Shown: positions 37,672-46,583 of the stretch, one piece after another
Layout: every line of letters begins with the position of its first letter
Numbering within the stretch: the stretch's first letter is position 1
From: Hymenobacter sp. CRA2
Lineage (GTDB): Bacteria > Bacteroidota > Bacteroidia > Cytophagales > Hymenobacteraceae
Direction: 5' to 3'
Length of the DNA: 64,000 nucleotides
Assembly (NCBI RefSeq): GCF_002007105.1
Contig: NZ_MVBC01000013.1
Coordinates: forward strand, 124,001-188,000
Notes under the pieces: model-generated
Databases searched by the model: none
Seen by the model: the letters and a program-made list of their open reading frames with translations, nothing else
What the model was told of the DNA's origin: nothing
Translations under genes and position numbers: made by a program

Positions 37672-38142
37672 GTGTCACAACGCTCGTTACTTCTGCGCCT
37701 CACTAGCTTATGGCTGGCTCTGCTGGTGCTCACCGCCTCGGTGGGCCTCACGGTGCAGCAGCATACCTGCCACGTGAGCGGACAGACGCAGCGAGCGGTG
37801 GTGCTCATGCCCCACCACGGCTGCGCGCCCGAGGCTATGGCCGCCGCGGCTCCCAAAGCCGGTTGCGCCCTGCCAGCGGTGCTGAAAAAGGCCACCCTAC
37901 AGGACGGCTGCTGCGCCTTCAGCGCGCATCACCACAAGGTAGATGCCTCGGCGCATGACCTGGGCTGGGGCAAGGTGCCCGTGCCGGCCCTGTTGGCCGT
38001 GCTACCGACTACGCCCGAGTGGCCGATGCCCGTAACCGCACCCGCCGTTGTGGGCCAGCGGGTACTGCACGCCGCCGATGCCTCGCCCCCACCCCGCGCT
38101 GGCCGGGCGCTGCTGACTTTTGTGTGCACGCTCATTGTCTAG
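37672..38142 (+). CDS. HYC_CC_PP-like small exported Cys/His protein
   Basis: 156 residues from GTG at 37672. A hydrophobic signal/anchor (about 6-28) is followed by QQHTCHVSG, then GCAPE, GCALP, DGCCAFSAHHHKVD: a run of Cys and His in the order seen in Bacteroidota HYC_CC_PP proteins, which tend to lie beside metal transport genes. The C-terminal part has a second hydrophobic segment and no motif. Probable role: periplasmic metal (copper or similar) binding or sensing, inferred from residues and from the TonB receptor and HMA genes that follow. An in-frame extension to 37612 exists, but GTG 37672 starts at a better signal peptide. Confidence 0.65.
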   Translation: MSQRSLLLRLTSLWLALLVLTASVGLTVQQHTCHVSGQTQRAVVLMPHHGCAPEAMAAAAPKAGCALPAVLKKATLQDGCCAFSAHHHKVDASAHDLGWGKVPVPALLAVLPTTPEWPMPVTAPAVVGQRVLHAADASPPPRAGRALLTFVCTLIV

Positions 38143-38242
38143 AGTAGGCTTCTTTCTCGCATTGGGCACCTGATTCGTCAGCGCGGCCCTGCTAGCTCGT
38201 GCTAGCTCTCAACTGCTCGGAAGAACCTAACTTTCTGACCTC

Positions 38243-40588
38243 ATGCCTGCTTCTTCGCGAAGCCACGCCCTGCGTGCCATGCCCCTGCTCTTGCTCGGGG
38301 CCGCGCCGGCGGCTTTCGCCCAAACCGCTCCGGCCCCTGTGCGGGGCGAAGTTACCGACGGCGCCTCGCGCGCCGCGCTGCCCGGTGCCATCGTGCGCTG
38401 GCTCGGCACCGACCAAGCCGCTACCACCGACGAGTGGGGCCTGTTCGTGCTGCCTTACTCGGCCAAGGCTACCACCAACCTGCTCATCATCAATGCGCTA
38501 GGCTACCGCGCCGATACGGTGCAAGCCGGCCCCTTCGTGCGCGTGCCTTTGAAGGCCAATGCCGAGTTGCAGGAGGTAGTCATCACCGACCGTGCGCCGA
38601 GCTACTCCTCGCTCACGCCCACCCACACCCAGGTTATCAGCAGCCGCGACCTGACCAAGTCGGCCTGCTGCAACCTGGCCGAGAGCTTCGAGACCAACGC
38701 CTCGGTGGAAGTGACAACCACCGATGCGGCCTCCGGCGCCAAGCAGATTCAGCTGCTGGGCCTCGACGGCTCTTACTCGCTGCTGACGGTGGACAACCTG
38801 CCCGCGCTGCGGGGCCTCTCCTCCCCTTACCGACTCAATTACCTGGCCGGGCCCTGGATTGAGAGCATCGATATCATCAAGGGCATGGGCTCGGTGGTGA
38901 ACGGCTACGAGTCGATTTCGGGGCAAGTGAACGTGCGCCTGAAGGAGCCTGAAAAGACGGATCGGCTCCTTTTCAACGCCTACGTCAACGACTTCGGCAA
39001 ATTCGACCTGAACCTGAACACCTCGGCTCGCCTGAGCCCGAAGTGGAGCACAGCCCTGCTGCTGCACGCCGACCACCTCGCGGGCCGCGTCGACCGCAAC
39101 AAAGACGGCTTCCTCGACCTACCGCTGGCCACCCAGTACAATGTGCTGAACAAGTGGAAGTACAAGTCGGGCGAGGCCGTGGTGAGCGAAGTGGGCGTGG
39201 GTGCCCTGCGCGAGACCCGGCAGGGCGGGCAAATGGGCTTCCGCGAAAACGACGCCAGCAACCCGTATTACGGCATCACGCAGCAAACCACGCGCTACAC
39301 GGCCTACGGCAAGACGTCGTACACCTGGCCTACCAAGCCTTACCAGAGCCTGGGCCTGCTCGTGTCGGGCACCAGCCACGATTTTAACTCGAGCTACGGA
39401 GCCAGCACCTACGGCCTGAGCTTCGACTACAGCCACGACCCGGACCACGCCGGCCACTTCCGCCCGCAGCGGCAGTACAACGGAACCCAGCGCACCGGCC
39501 TGGCCACGCTGCTGTTTCAGAGTGCCATCGGCAACACGGCGCACGTGTACCGCCTCGGCGCCAGCTACCTCTACGACGACTACCAGGAGTACCTGCGCAA
39601 CGGCTTCCGGCCCGGCGAAACGGCCGCGCAGGAGCAGCAGCGCAGTCTGCGGGCCCGCACTGAGCGGGTGCCCGGGACCTTCGCCGAGTACACCTACCAG
39701 AACTCCAAGAACCTGACCGTGGTGGCCGGCGCCCGCGCCGATTACCACAACCTCTACGGCTGGTTTCTGACGCCGCGCCTGAACGTGAAGGTCGACGCGA
39801 CGCAGAGCACGGTGCTGCGCTTGGCCGCTGGCCGCGGCTACCGCGTGGCCAATCCCATTGCCGAAAACGCCGGTATGCTGGTGAGCAGCCGCCCGTTCAG
39901 TATTGCCTCGGACCTACAGCCGGAAAAAGCCTGGAACGTGGGCGGTTCGTTTTCGCAGTACTTCACCGTGGCAGGCCGGCAGGCTACCTTCGTGGCCGAT
40001 TACTACCACACTATTTTCCAGAACCAGGTGGTGGCCGACCCGTACTCCCTGCCTTCGTTGCTGCTGATCAGCAACCTGGCGCCGGGTGGCCGCTCCTACT
40101 CGCGCAGCTTCCAGGCGGAGGTGCAGGTAGAACCGGCCAAGGGCCTGCAGGCCAAGGCGGCCTATAAGTGGCTGGACGTGAAAACCACCTACGGCACGGA
40201 GCTGCTGGCCAAGCCGCTGACACCCCAGCACCGCCTTTTTGCCAACCTGAGCTACGCCAGTGCCTACGACAAGTGGCGCGCCGACCTGACCGCCCAATGG
40301 TACGGTCAGCGGCCCTACGCGCCCGGCCTGATGCACCAGCACGATGCGGGCACCGGTACTGCCAAAGTGCTCTACTCGCCGCGCTACGCCACGCTGAACG
40401 CGCAGCTGACCCGGGCCTTCAAGCGCTTCGACGTGTACGTGGGCGTGGAAAACCTGACCAACTACCGTCAGCGCAACCCCATCGAAGCGGCCGACCAGCC
40501 TTTTGGCCCCAACTTCGATGCGGCCATGAACTGGGGGCCCATTTACGGACGTTTGACCTACGCCGGCCTGCGCTTCCGATTGGAATAG
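38243..40588 (+). CDS. TonB-dependent outer-membrane receptor, probable metal uptake
   Basis: 781 residues. Signal peptide to about 27 (AAFA-QT), a carboxypeptidase-like regulatory (SusC-type N-terminal) domain at about 33-112, a plug domain about 115-225 and a 22-strand type barrel to the C-terminal Phe-rich end (GLRFRLE). The plug has a CC pair (142-143, KSACCNLAESFETN), a feature of receptors encoded beside heavy-metal proteins. It takes up a ligand with energy from TonB; the ligand is probably a metal or metal chelate, judged from both neighbours. No susD partner is present, which argues against glycan uptake. It has 52 bases to the HMA gene. Confidence 0.9.
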   Translation: MPASSRSHALRAMPLLLLGAAPAAFAQTAPAPVRGEVTDGASRAALPGAIVRWLGTDQAATTDEWGLFVLPYSAKATTNLLIINALGYRADTVQAGPFVRVPLKANAELQEVVITDRAPSYSSLTPTHTQVISSRDLTKSACCNLAESFETNASVEVTTTDAASGAKQIQLLGLDGSYSLLTVDNLPALRGLSSPYRLNYLAGPWIESIDIIKGMGSVVNGYESISGQVNVRLKEPEKTDRLLFNAYVNDFGKFDLNLNTSARLSPKWSTALLLHADHLAGRVDRNKDGFLDLPLATQYNVLNKWKYKSGEAVVSEVGVGALRETRQGGQMGFRENDASNPYYGITQQTTRYTAYGKTSYTWPTKPYQSLGLLVSGTSHDFNSSYGASTYGLSFDYSHDPDHAGHFRPQRQYNGTQRTGLATLLFQSAIGNTAHVYRLGASYLYDDYQEYLRNGFRPGETAAQEQQRSLRARTERVPGTFAEYTYQNSKNLTVVAGARADYHNLYGWFLTPRLNVKVDATQSTVLRLAAGRGYRVANPIAENAGMLVSSRPFSIASDLQPEKAWNVGGSFSQYFTVAGRQATFVADYYHTIFQNQVVADPYSLPSLLLISNLAPGGRSYSRSFQAEVQVEPAKGLQAKAAYKWLDVKTTYGTELLAKPLTPQHRLFANLSYASAYDKWRADLTAQWYGQRPYAPGLMHQHDAGTGTAKVLYSPRYATLNAQLTRAFKRFDVYVGVENLTNYRQRNPIEAADQPFGPNFDAAMNWGPIYGRLTYAGLRFRLE

Positions 40589-40639
40589 TTATTGATTTGA
40601 TGCGGCTTGCCGCTCTTCACTTTGCTTCTTTTCTTCCGC

Positions 40640-41020
40640 ATGAAATCCTTCCGCTCCCTCTGCTTCGGCCTGTTGGCCGTATTCTTCGCCTCGGCTGCTA
40701 ATGCGCAGACTGCCCCGGCCAAAACCAAGCTCAAGCCCGGCACCGAGCAAGTGCAAATCAAAACCTCGGCCGTGTGCGACATGTGCAAGGCCCGGCTCGA
40801 AAAGTCCCTGGCTTACGAGAAAGGCGTGCAGTCGGCTACCCTCGATGTGCCCACGCAAGTCATGACGGTGGTGTTCCGGGCCGATAAAACCACGCCCGAC
40901 GCTCTGCGCGCCGCCGTGTCCGCCACCGGCTACGACGCCGACCAACAGATGGCCAACGCTAAGGCCTATGACCGGCTGCCCGATTGCTGCAAGAAGACCA
41001 ACGGCATCCACGCCAACTAA
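40640..41020 (+). CDS. Exported heavy-metal-associated (HMA) domain protein
   Basis: 126 residues. Signal peptide 1-23 (ANAQ). An HMA fold follows with the metal site CDMC (Cys46, Cys49) and the usual beta-alpha pattern through YDADQQ; a second Cys pair (116-117, DCCKK) sits at the C-terminus. Being exported, it resembles a periplasmic copper or mercury carrier rather than a CopZ chaperone. It likely hands metal to or from the TonB receptor encoded just upstream. The ATG at 40640 begins the signal peptide. Confidence 0.88.
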   Translation: MKSFRSLCFGLLAVFFASAANAQTAPAKTKLKPGTEQVQIKTSAVCDMCKARLEKSLAYEKGVQSATLDVPTQVMTVVFRADKTTPDALRAAVSATGYDADQQMANAKAYDRLPDCCKKTNGIHAN

Positions 41021-41035
41021 CTTGCTCCCAGGCAT

Positions 41036-41072
41036 ACGAAGGCCGGACCGGTAGTATCGGTCCGGCCTTCGT
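41036..41072. terminator. Bidirectional terminator
   Basis: A 15-base perfect stem (41036-41050 with 41058-41072), loop of 7, sits 16 bases past the HMA stop and 25 before the convergent orphan gene's stop. Confidence 0.75.
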
Positions 41073-41096
41073 GCGTAATGGACTTCCGCGGAGCAG

Positions 41097-41633
41097 CTAC
41101 GCCGCGGCCGCCCCTAGTCGCTGCATATCGAACTCCAGTTCGAGGCGCAAGGGCAGGGCCCGCGTCAGGCGGCACCGGTGTGTGCCGGAAAGCTCCAGCG
41201 TAAACCAATCGGTGCGCAGGTATTCCAGCAGGTTTACCTGGTTTTCCACGGTCATGTGCACCACGTGGGGCTGCACATGGGCCTCCGCGAAGGCAGCCAC
41301 GAGCACCTTCCGATTCTGCGTGGTCAGAAAACACTGGCCGCTGCCCAATGCCTTAAGGTTGGACATTTTCCCGGAGCCCTCCGATTCATCCGGCAGCAAT
41401 TCCAGCCGGGCGGCGCGCAGCGTCAGCGCCACCACGTTGGGCTCCGTCAGCGGGGCCAGACAGCTCAGGTTGCCCGGCAGATTTACTTCTGCCAGGTAGA
41501 TCAGGTCAAGCGACGGGCCAATTTGCAGCCTGAGGGTGCGCACGCTACCAAGGCGCACACGCTCGTGGCGCGCAATGGTGAGGGCTACCCCCAGCACAAC
41601 GGGCGGCCCGGTGCGAACGGCAAGCGGGGCCAT
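41097..41633 (-). CDS. Hypothetical protein
   Basis: 178 residues, no signal peptide and no family I recognise. The pattern of alternating hydrophobic residues (LRLQIGPSLDLIYLAEVNL, ALTLRAARLELL, VHMTVENQVNLLEYL, WFTLELSG) suggests a mostly beta fold of repeated strands, perhaps a ligand-binding or lipocalin-like barrel, but this is only an impression. The ATG at 41633 (MAPLAVRTG) is preferred over an upstream start that adds a Cys-rich unrelated stretch. Monocistronic, with a shared terminator. Confidence 0.5.
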   Translation of the reverse strand: MAPLAVRTGPPVVLGVALTIARHERVRLGSVRTLRLQIGPSLDLIYLAEVNLPGNLSCLAPLTEPNVVALTLRAARLELLPDESEGSGKMSNLKALGSGQCFLTTQNRKVLVAAFAEAHVQPHVVHMTVENQVNLLEYLRTDWFTLELSGTHRCRLTRALPLRLELEFDMQRLGAAAA

Positions 41634-41890
41634 GGCATAAACATTGTAAGTGAAGGCGGAGGCGCAGCACAAATTCCAGGCAGTCAACCGAATGCCCAAC
41701 CTTTCATCAGTCCTGCTACGATGAAAAGGGCAAGACAGTCATTTCCTGGATTCCAAAATTGAACAAACTCCGGCCGTTAGTAGACCAACATGGGATTTAA
41801 GTAGCTTAACGTAGCTTTCTTCCCATCCCAACTAATTGTCGTAACGCACTAGTTTGTATATTCACCCCCATTCTCGATTTCACCCTGGTC

Positions 41891-42631
41891 ATGAAGATTT
41901 CTTGTTTGCTTCTCGACGACGACCCGCTCGTATTGGATCTGCTACAGGCCTATGTAGCAATGACCGATGTGCTGGACGTGAAAGCAACCTTCACTGACCC
42001 GCTGGAGGCCCACCGCTACCTGCTCGACAATCCGGTGCAGGTGCTTTTTTCCGACGTCACCATGCCCCACCTTTCGGGGTTGGACCTGGTGCGCTCCTTG
42101 CACGAGCCGCCCCTGGTGGTGCTGATGACGGCCTTTCCGCAGTACGCCATGGAGGGCTTCAACCTCGACGTGTGCGACTTTCTGTTGAAGCCCATTTCGC
42201 TGGACCGTTTCCTCAAAGCCGTCAACAAAGTAGCGGGGCTGCTGCGCGCCAGCCAGCCAGCCGTGCCCATGGGGGCCGATGACGTGCTTTCCGGCTGGGG
42301 CTCGTTCTTCATCCGCACCGATTCGCAGTTCGTGCGCCTGCACTACCGCGAAGTCCTCTACATCGAGGCGTTGAAGGACTTCACCAAAATCAACACCGTG
42401 GACGGGCGCACCCACCTGACCCTGGTGAACCTCAAGAACCTGGAAGAGCAGCTGCCCGCGGGCATGTTTGTGCGCACGCACCGCTCCTACCTCGTCAACG
42501 CCGCGCGGATCGACTCGGTCAGCAGCCAGGAAGTGCGCGTCGGGGGGCGGGCCTTACCGCTCGGGCAGACCTACCGCGACCAGGTGACGGAGCGCATTGT
42601 CAACAAAGCGCTTATCCGGCGGCAACATTAG
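41891..42631 (+). CDS. LytTR-family response regulator
   Basis: 246 residues. An N-terminal receiver domain (1-120) has the acidic pocket DDD at 9-11, phospho-acceptor Asp55 (FSDVTMP), Thr in LMTAF and Lys in LLKPIS. A C-terminal LytTR DNA-binding domain (about 140-240) has the FVRTHRSYLVNAARI and the VGGRALPLGQTYRDQV strands. It regulates transcription, normally with a LytS-type kinase. The convergent histidine kinase (stops two bases apart) is a candidate partner. A weak promoter-like TTG/TATATTCA pair lies about 50 bases upstream. Confidence 0.92.
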   Translation: MKISCLLLDDDPLVLDLLQAYVAMTDVLDVKATFTDPLEAHRYLLDNPVQVLFSDVTMPHLSGLDLVRSLHEPPLVVLMTAFPQYAMEGFNLDVCDFLLKPISLDRFLKAVNKVAGLLRASQPAVPMGADDVLSGWGSFFIRTDSQFVRLHYREVLYIEALKDFTKINTVDGRTHLTLVNLKNLEEQLPAGMFVRTHRSYLVNAARIDSVSSQEVRVGGRALPLGQTYRDQVTERIVNKALIRRQH

Positions 42632-42633
42632 AC

Positions 42634-44733
42634 TTACCGCGCGGGCCGGCTTACGACTTCGTGGTCCGGCTCAGGCACCACCCCGTAAGGCTCGGCCGCC
42701 AGAATGGTAAACCGGAACGTGGAGCCCTGCCCCTGCTGGCTGGTAAAGCTCAGCTGGCCGCCGTTGTGCTCCACGAAGTCCTTGCACAGGCGCAGCCCCA
42801 GGCCGGTGCCTTTTTCGCGAGCGGTACCCAGCGTGGTATGATGCCCGGCCTCACCGAAAATCTTATCGTAGTCGGCTGGTGCAATGCCCACGCCCGTGTC
42901 GCGCACGGCCACATCCCACCACTTGCCTTGTCGCTGCGCCGAAATGGTGACAGTCCCACCGCTCGGCGTGAATTTGATGGCGTTCGAGAGCAGGTTGCGT
43001 AGTACCAGGCGCGTCATGTTCAGGTCGGCCCGGGCGGCGTGCGGCTCCCGCAGGTGATTCAGCACCATGATGTGCTTACGTTCGGCGTCGCCGAGCAGCA
43101 GGGCCAGGCACTCTTCGGCCACGGCATCAAGGCGAAACACCTCGGGGCGCGGTCCGCCACCCTGCATCTGGGTAGCGGCCCAGTTGAGCATGTTGTCGAG
43201 CAGGCGCAGCGTCGTGTCGAGGGTACGGGTGAGGCGGTCGGAGTGCGCCGCCAGCTTCTCAGGCGGCAGGGAACCGAGCGAAAGCAGCGTCAGCAGGGAA
43301 TACAGCGAGCTTAAGGGACTGCGCAAATCGTGCGAAATCACCGAGAACAGCGTGTCCTTGGTGCGGTTGAGCTGATCCAGTTGCTCCTTTTGACGGCTGA
43401 TAGCCGCGTTTTTGCGCTCCAGTAGCAGGTTAATCCGCAGCTGCTCTTTGCGCCCCCGGTACAGTGCGCCCACGGCCAGCAGCAGCAGCAAGGCCCCCAC
43501 GCCCAGCACGTTGCGCGCCAGCTTCTGACGACGCAGGTTGGCTTCCTGCACTTCGCGCTTCTTGTTCAGCAGCTGAATTTCCCGCTCTTTCTTCTCCGTT
43601 TCGTAACGCGTACGCAGCTCGGCCACCTGGGCGGCGCGCTGCTGGGCGTGTACGCTGTCCTGCAGCCCCACGAAGCGGGTGAGAGCGGCCAGGGCCGCCG
43701 TGTTGTCGCCCCGCTGGCGGTACAGCTCCGCCAGGCTGTGGTATAGCTCGCTGAGCCGGCCCTTGCTCGGGTTTTGCCGGGCCAGGGGCAGGGCCCGCAG
43801 CAGGTAACGCTCGGCCGTGGCGGAGTTGCCAACGGCCAAATTGCCGGCGGCTACCGATTGAAACAAAGTCACCTGCAAATCCTGCGGTGCTTGGCGGCGG
43901 GGAAGCTGCCCCAGCGCCCGGGTGTAATAGCCGAGCGCCACTTCCTGGTTGCCCACCGTGGCGTACACTTCGCCCGCGCTGTGCAGCGCATAAGCCACGG
44001 CCACGCTGTCATGCAACGCGGCGGCCTTTTCCATGCTCAACCGCAGGTAATAGATGGCACGGCTGAAGTGGCGCTGCTCCAGGTGCATCCGCCCGATGGC
44101 GTGCAGCGTAATGGCCGCGCTGCGGGCGTTGCCCAGTTGCTGCCACAGCCCGTAAGCACGCTGATAGGCCATCATAGCCTGCGGCCACGCGCGCTGGCTG
44201 GCATACAGGTCAGCGAAATGTTCGTACAGGTGCGCCTGCGCGCTTTTGTCGGGTAGATGGTCAAAGCGGCGCAGCGCTTCCATGTAGCTCAGGCGGGCGT
44301 GCCCGGTGTCGCCCTGCGCAAAGCGGATACGCCCGAGCAATTCCCAGGCTCCGGCCGTACCAAGGGCATTGCCGGTGCGTTGGAAGAGCTGCAGCGCCTG
44401 TCGCGAATGAACGAGAGCCTGGTCGTAGCGCTGCAGATTCAGCAGTACCGTTGCCAGGCGGGTGTGCGCCAAGGCGGCCCGCGCCGGAGCGTTGTCGGTG
44501 GCTAACTGCAGTTCCCGTTTTGCGACGCGCAATGTTTCGGCCGGGTTAGGCAAGACCGGCGGGAGCGGCGCATAGCGCAAGGTCCCCGGTAGGCCTACCT
44601 CCTCGTCGCTGGAGTGCGGCGGACTACCCAGCACCTTGGTCGCCACCGTCAGCAGCACGACCGCTGCCAGCCACCGCCGCGAAGACCGACGAAGCTGGAA
44701 GGGACAGAACAGTAACGGCAGAGTTGAAAGCAA
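42634..44733 (-). CDS. TPR-containing membrane sensor histidine kinase
   Basis: 699 residues. A signal sequence or membrane segment (about 20-37) leads to a periplasmic array of about six TPR-like repeats (60-370), a coiled coil (about 365-405), a membrane helix (407-425), a HisKA domain with phosphorylated His468 (FSVISHDLRSP) and an HATPase_c domain with N, G1 (DTGVGIAPADYD) and G2 (GTGLGLRLC) boxes. This TPR-helix-kinase layout is frequent in Bacteroidota; the TPRs probably sense a periplasmic protein or peptide. No ATG fits the N-terminus, and TTG at 44733 is used with low certainty. Confidence 0.9.
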   Translation of the reverse strand: MLSTLPLLFCPFQLRRSSRRWLAAVVLLTVATKVLGSPPHSSDEEVGLPGTLRYAPLPPVLPNPAETLRVAKRELQLATDNAPARAALAHTRLATVLLNLQRYDQALVHSRQALQLFQRTGNALGTAGAWELLGRIRFAQGDTGHARLSYMEALRRFDHLPDKSAQAHLYEHFADLYASQRAWPQAMMAYQRAYGLWQQLGNARSAAITLHAIGRMHLEQRHFSRAIYYLRLSMEKAAALHDSVAVAYALHSAGEVYATVGNQEVALGYYTRALGQLPRRQAPQDLQVTLFQSVAAGNLAVGNSATAERYLLRALPLARQNPSKGRLSELYHSLAELYRQRGDNTAALAALTRFVGLQDSVHAQQRAAQVAELRTRYETEKKEREIQLLNKKREVQEANLRRQKLARNVLGVGALLLLLAVGALYRGRKEQLRINLLLERKNAAISRQKEQLDQLNRTKDTLFSVISHDLRSPLSSLYSLLTLLSLGSLPPEKLAAHSDRLTRTLDTTLRLLDNMLNWAATQMQGGGPRPEVFRLDAVAEECLALLLGDAERKHIMVLNHLREPHAARADLNMTRLVLRNLLSNAIKFTPSGGTVTISAQRQGKWWDVAVRDTGVGIAPADYDKIFGEAGHHTTLGTAREKGTGLGLRLCKDFVEHNGGQLSFTSQQGQGSTFRFTILAAEPYGVVPEPDHEVVSRPAR

Positions 44734-44824
44734 AGTGAGCGGTGGCCTTGGTCCCGGGTCTATTTTTTCCTAGCTAAAAATAGGAAAAAATTTAGGAAAG
44801 CCCCCTCACTTGGCTATTCGTTTT

Positions 44825-45610
44825 TTATGCTTCTGAAGCTTTGGCCCGCCAAAGCCGCCACCACGGCAAATACGGCTGGTCATGATGTTCGTAATGATAT
44901 CCGAAAAAATAACAACTTATGAAAGCCCAAATGTGATATGGCAGCTGACTATGTGACTTATGCACATTGTCCACGGCATGCTCCCCACGGTGCGGTAAGT
45001 ATGTGCCAAAATAAAATAATTGGACTGTAGCAAGAACAGCTGGCACCATCCAGAAGGCTATTACCTGCGGCGTCGGAAAAAAGTACTTCAGCACGTTGAA
45101 GGTGACGGCCATCAGCAGCATTTGCCACCACGTGATGTAGTTGCGGGCGAAACGCAGCAGCCACGGGCCAAAGCCCTGGTGCTGCCCGTCGTGAAAGTCC
45201 GGGTCGTCGTCGGTAGCTACGTGGCGGTGGTGCGCGTGGTGCCGGGGCAGCAGGCGTGGGTACCAATTGAAGGCAAACAGCAGCGCAGTCAGGGTACCGA
45301 TGGCGTTGTTCAGCCGTTTGTTGGCACTCACCACGCCGTGCATTGCATCATGAGCGGTGATAAACAGGCCCGTGTAGAGGTGGGTTTGCACTAGCAGCAG
45401 CAGATAGGGCCACGGCGTGTTCCAGCGGGGCTGGTAAAAGGCTAATAGATACACCAGCAGTCCAGCCCAGCAAGCCAGAATCAGCAGGGCCATGCCAACA
45501 CCCTTGTAGCCCAACGGAGCCGGCTTTACGCGAACCGTCGGAAGCTGAGCGTGCGCAACCGCTGGCTGGTGTAGCCCTTCGCCCGCGCGGATGTGCATCG
45601 TTTCCCTCAT
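44825..45610 (-). CDS. crtW: Beta-carotene ketolase
   Basis: 261 residues, membrane-bound di-iron enzyme of the fatty-acid-desaturase superfamily. Three His boxes: HDAMHG (87-92), HHAHH (124-128) and HYEHH (239-243). Blocks TGLFITAHDAMHG, DDDPDFH, FGTYLPHR and YFFGYHYEHH..PYLPWWRL are those of CrtW beta-carotene 4-ketolases rather than general desaturases. It adds the 4-keto group to beta-ring carotenoids, giving keto-pigments such as those of red Hymenobacter. It lies 11 bases downstream of ispH in the carotenoid cluster. Confidence 0.85.
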   Translation of the reverse strand: MRETMHIRAGEGLHQPAVAHAQLPTVRVKPAPLGYKGVGMALLILACWAGLLVYLLAFYQPRWNTPWPYLLLLVQTHLYTGLFITAHDAMHGVVSANKRLNNAIGTLTALLFAFNWYPRLLPRHHAHHRHVATDDDPDFHDGQHQGFGPWLLRFARNYITWWQMLLMAVTFNVLKYFFPTPQVIAFWMVPAVLATVQLFYFGTYLPHRGEHAVDNVHKSHSQLPYHIWAFISCYFFGYHYEHHDQPYLPWWRLWRAKASEA

Positions 45611-45621
45611 TTACGCCGCTT

Positions 45622-46482
45622 TCACTTACTACTCGAGAGCCGCATCAACGCATCGCGGACGTCCTCCATCAGCCACATGGGCGTGCTGGTGGCGCCGCAG
45701 ATGCCCACTGACTGCCCGGCCTCAAACCACGACGAACACAGCTCTTCCACCTTGGAAATGAAGTGAGTATTGGGGTTGGTTTCCTTGCAGGCCTGGTAGA
45801 GCACCTTGCCGTTGGAGCTTTTCGTACCCGACACGAATACGACCTGATCGTACTCGGCGGCGAAACGGCGTAGCTCCTGGTCGCGGTTCGATACCTGCCG
45901 GCAAATCGTGTCGTTGGCCGCCACCTGGTAGCCGCGCCCTTCCAACTCGCCTTTGATGCGGTAAAACGAGTCGGTGCTCTTGGTGGTCTGGCTGTAGAGC
46001 GTGATGTTGGCCGGCAGTTCGTGACGCAGCAGCTCGTCGAGGCTTTCGAACACGACAGCGTCGCCGCGGGTCTGGCCGAGCAGGCCACGCACCTCGGCGT
46101 GGCCGTGCTTGCCGTAGATGAAAATCTTATCCTGCCGGTCGTAGCTGGTTTTGATGCGGTTCTGCAGCTTCAGCACCACTGGGCACGAGGCGTCGATCAG
46201 CGTCAGGTTGTTCTGCAGGGCCATCTGGTAGGTGCTCGGCGGCTCGCCGTGCGCCCGGATGAGCACTTTCTCGCCACGCAGCCCGGCCAGCGTATCGTAA
46301 TCAATGATGCGCAGGCCACGCTTTTCGAGGCGCTCGACCTCCTCATCGTTGTGCACGATGTCGCCAAGGCAATACAAGTATCCCTGCTCGTCGAGGATGT
46401 CTTCGGCCATCTGGATGGCGTAGATCACCCCGAAGCAGAAGCCGGAATGCGGATCAATGCGGACGCTGAGGTTGAGCGGCAT
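45622..46482 (-). CDS. ispH: 4-hydroxy-3-methylbut-2-enyl diphosphate reductase
   Basis: 286 residues. The last enzyme of the MEP isoprenoid pathway, forming IPP and DMAPP. Its [4Fe-4S] cluster Cys residues are visible: Cys16 (GFCFGV), Cys100 (ASCPVV) and Cys194 (DTICRQVSNRDQ), with RAHGE and YGKHGHAEV. The start MPLNLSVRIDP at 46482 is chosen over a longer in-frame start. Its place between carotenoid genes would raise precursor supply together with pigment synthesis. Confidence 0.95.
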   Translation of the reverse strand: MPLNLSVRIDPHSGFCFGVIYAIQMAEDILDEQGYLYCLGDIVHNDEEVERLEKRGLRIIDYDTLAGLRGEKVLIRAHGEPPSTYQMALQNNLTLIDASCPVVLKLQNRIKTSYDRQDKIFIYGKHGHAEVRGLLGQTRGDAVVFESLDELLRHELPANITLYSQTTKSTDSFYRIKGELEGRGYQVAANDTICRQVSNRDQELRRFAAEYDQVVFVSGTKSSNGKVLYQACKETNPNTHFISKVEELCSSWFEAGQSVGICGATSTPMWLMEDVRDALMRLSSSK

Positions 46483-46583
46483 AACTGGCTCGGTAACCGG
46501 TGAACCGGACGGATGGTTGCGGCAAACCGCCGTTAAAAAGTACATAATCAGACCAATTTGGTCTTAGATAGGCTTATAAACAC

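Noticed and set aside
44763-44790. TTTTTTCCTA/TAGGAAAAAA hairpin between crtW and the histidine kinase gene
   Set aside because: A/T-rich stem with no clear U-tract after it on the minus strand; not strong enough to name.
44825-45610. General fatty-acid desaturase for the crtW gene
   Set aside because: The His-box context (TGLFITAHDAMHG, GYHYEHH with PYLPWWRL) and crt neighbours fit a carotenoid ketolase better.
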